Positions 6,152 through 8,539 of a stretch of DNA of 8,539 nt are shown here, piece by piece. Source of the DNA: Candidatus Muiribacterium halophilum (GTDB lineage Bacteria; Muiribacteriota; Muiribacteriia; Muiribacteriales; Muiribacteriaceae); assembly GCA_023228995.1 (NCBI GenBank), contig JALOAD010000089.1, positions 1 through 8,539 on the forward strand. The letters are read 5' to 3'. The notes beneath the pieces are model-generated. The model was not told the DNA's origin. It did no database searches and saw only the letters and a list, made by a program, of their open reading frames with translations. Numbering within the stretch: position 1 is the first letter of the stretch; the number at the start of each line of letters is the position of its first letter. The position numbers and the translations under genes are program-made.

Positions 6152-6191
6152 AATAGCGAAATAGATTTAAAGCTTTTCCTATTTCACCATT
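6152..6191 (-). other. stem-loop in the pyrG-kinase gap
   Basis: The arms AATAGCGAAATAG (6152-6164) and CTATTTCACCATT (6179-6191) pair over 13 positions around a 14-nt loop. In the transcribed (minus) strand the two non-Watson-Crick positions are both G-U wobbles. On the plus strand they would be A-C mismatches. So the structure fits RNA made from this operon. No run of U follows, so it is not a standard Rho-independent terminator. It could act as a weak terminator, an RNA processing site or an mRNA stabiliser between pyrG and the kinase block. The loop contains AAAGCTTT (6169-6176), itself self-complementary. The 5' arm side carries a GTGAAAT G GTGAAAT tandem repeat. Confidence 0.5.
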
Positions 6192-6206
6192 TCACTACTT
6201 AACGCT

Positions 6207-7865
<1,659 letters not shown>

Positions 7866-8495
7866 TTAATCTTTATTAAAATTTTCACCTAAATTAAGCA
7901 TTGTATTTTTAAATTTTTCTTTGTATTGCTCAATATCATCATGTTCATTTACTTCTATAATATCAGAAAAACAAATAATTATCTTAGAAAATGGAATAGG
8001 AAATTGATATTTATCCCATGCTTTTTTTAACATATATGCATTTTTATACTCAACTCTAACAGGTAAAATAGGTATAGAAGTTTTTTTTGCAAGATATAAA
8101 AAACCATCTTTAGGTTCATAAATTGGACCTTTTGGACCATCAACCGCCATTGCAACAGGTGCATAATCCTCATTTTTTATTATTTTTATAAGTTGTAAAA
8201 TAGCTTTCATACCACCTTTTGAGCTTGAACCTCTTACGCATTTATAACCAAGTCCCGAAAGGATTTTAGTTTGAGTTTCACCATCTCTAGACATTGATGT
8301 AAGAATATATAAACCAAAATTTTTCATAAATCTTGTTAATGCAAATTGTTCACCATGCCAGAATGATAAAATAAAGCTTTTTTTATTTTTTAACAATTCT
8401 GTAAGAATACTATGATTTTTAATTTCAACTCTCAAAGTAATCCAAATCAAAAAAGAAACAATTCTAAATAAATTCGCAAGAAAAAAATCTCTCAT
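7866..8495 (-). CDS. DUF374 lysophospholipid acyltransferase family protein
   Basis: Probable membrane-associated acyltransferase of envelope lipid metabolism; the true acyl acceptor of this family is not established from sequence. At 209 aa it has the usual family length. A hydrophobic N-terminus at about 5-22 may anchor it to the inner membrane. The DUF374 motifs appear in order: FWHGEQF (45-51), with His47 as the likely catalytic base; SMSRDGE (67-73); RGSSSKGG (88-95); AVDGPKGP (117-124); the PILPV strand (142-146); and the AWDKYQFPIPF block (159-169). Start ATG 8495 has an AAGGAG ribosome site about 10 nt upstream. The stop lies 15 bp before pyrG, so the two are probably co-transcribed. 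It resembles LPS- or lipid-related acyltransferases often found near envelope genes, but no LPS gene is visible here. Confidence 0.9.
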   Translation of the reverse strand: MRDFFLANLFRIVSFLIWITLRVEIKNHSILTELLKNKKSFILSFWHGEQFALTRFMKNFGLYILTSMSRDGETQTKILSGLGYKCVRGSSSKGGMKAILQLIKIIKNEDYAPVAMAVDGPKGPIYEPKDGFLYLAKKTSIPILPVRVEYKNAYMLKKAWDKYQFPIPFSKIIICFSDIIEVNEHDDIEQYKEKFKNTMLNLGENFNKD

Positions 8496-8533
8496 TATGT
8501 TTTGACTCCTTCCTCTAAAAAGTAAAATTGTGC

Positions 8534-8539
8534 ATTATA
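8534..8539 (-). promoter_or_regulatory. possible -10 box at the right edge
   Basis: The last six bases read TATAAT on the minus strand, a perfect sigma-70-type -10 hexamer, 38 bp before the acyltransferase ATG. Any -35 element would be outside the window. In an AT-rich genome this match can occur by chance. The same stretch could also be the end of an upstream gene, since one frame closes with TAG at about 8518-8516. So the promoter call is tentative. Confidence 0.3.

Overview
The window is very AT-rich (about 25% G+C in the intergenic-rich lines and up to 35% in pyrG, by eye). It is packed with genes on one strand: nine minus-strand coding regions, eight complete and one cut by the left edge. 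The longest non-coding gap is 87 bp. An outer-membrane-type beta-barrel receptor with a Sec signal, together with ExbB, ExbD and TonB, shows a diderm (Gram-negative) bacterium. TGA is used as a stop codon, so the code is standard. I cannot name the phylum. Low-GC diderms such as Deferribacterota, Lentisphaerota-type or Elusimicrobiota-type lineages would fit, but nothing here decides it.

Layout in transcription order (right to left). A perfect TATAAT lies at the extreme right edge, 38 bp upstream of a DUF374-type lysophospholipid acyltransferase gene (7866-8495). CTP synthase pyrG (6207-7850) follows after 15 bp. Then comes the 87-bp gap, which holds a 13-bp-stem hairpin and a perfect 7+7 palindrome next to the ribosome binding site of the next gene. 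That gene is a four-carbon acid sugar kinase (DUF1537 family, 4965-6119). It overlaps by ATGA a TonB-box-bearing outer-membrane barrel (3409-4968) that seems to lack a normal plug. After 61 bp come exbB (2745-3347), exbD (2310-2738) and tonB (1412-2323), tightly packed, with tonB starting at TTG inside exbD. The stop of tonB overlaps in a CTGA arrangement the probable CTG start of a radical SAM/PDZ/DUF512-like protein (183-1415). A charged hypothetical protein begins at 145 and leaves the window.

How the genes work together. The first two genes are housekeeping (envelope lipid chemistry and CTP supply). The second block reads as a self-contained TonB uptake unit: the barrel is the outer-membrane receptor, ExbB/ExbD form the proton-driven motor and TonB is the transmitter. 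The unit is translationally coupled to a cytoplasmic kinase for small sugar acids. The suggestion that the barrel imports a kinase substrate or precursor is inference from this coupling only.

The points most worth a second look are the plug-poor receptor, the kinase-receptor coupling, the unusual rSAM-PDZ-DUF512 domain order with an apparent CTG start, and the RNA/DNA structure in the 87-bp gap.
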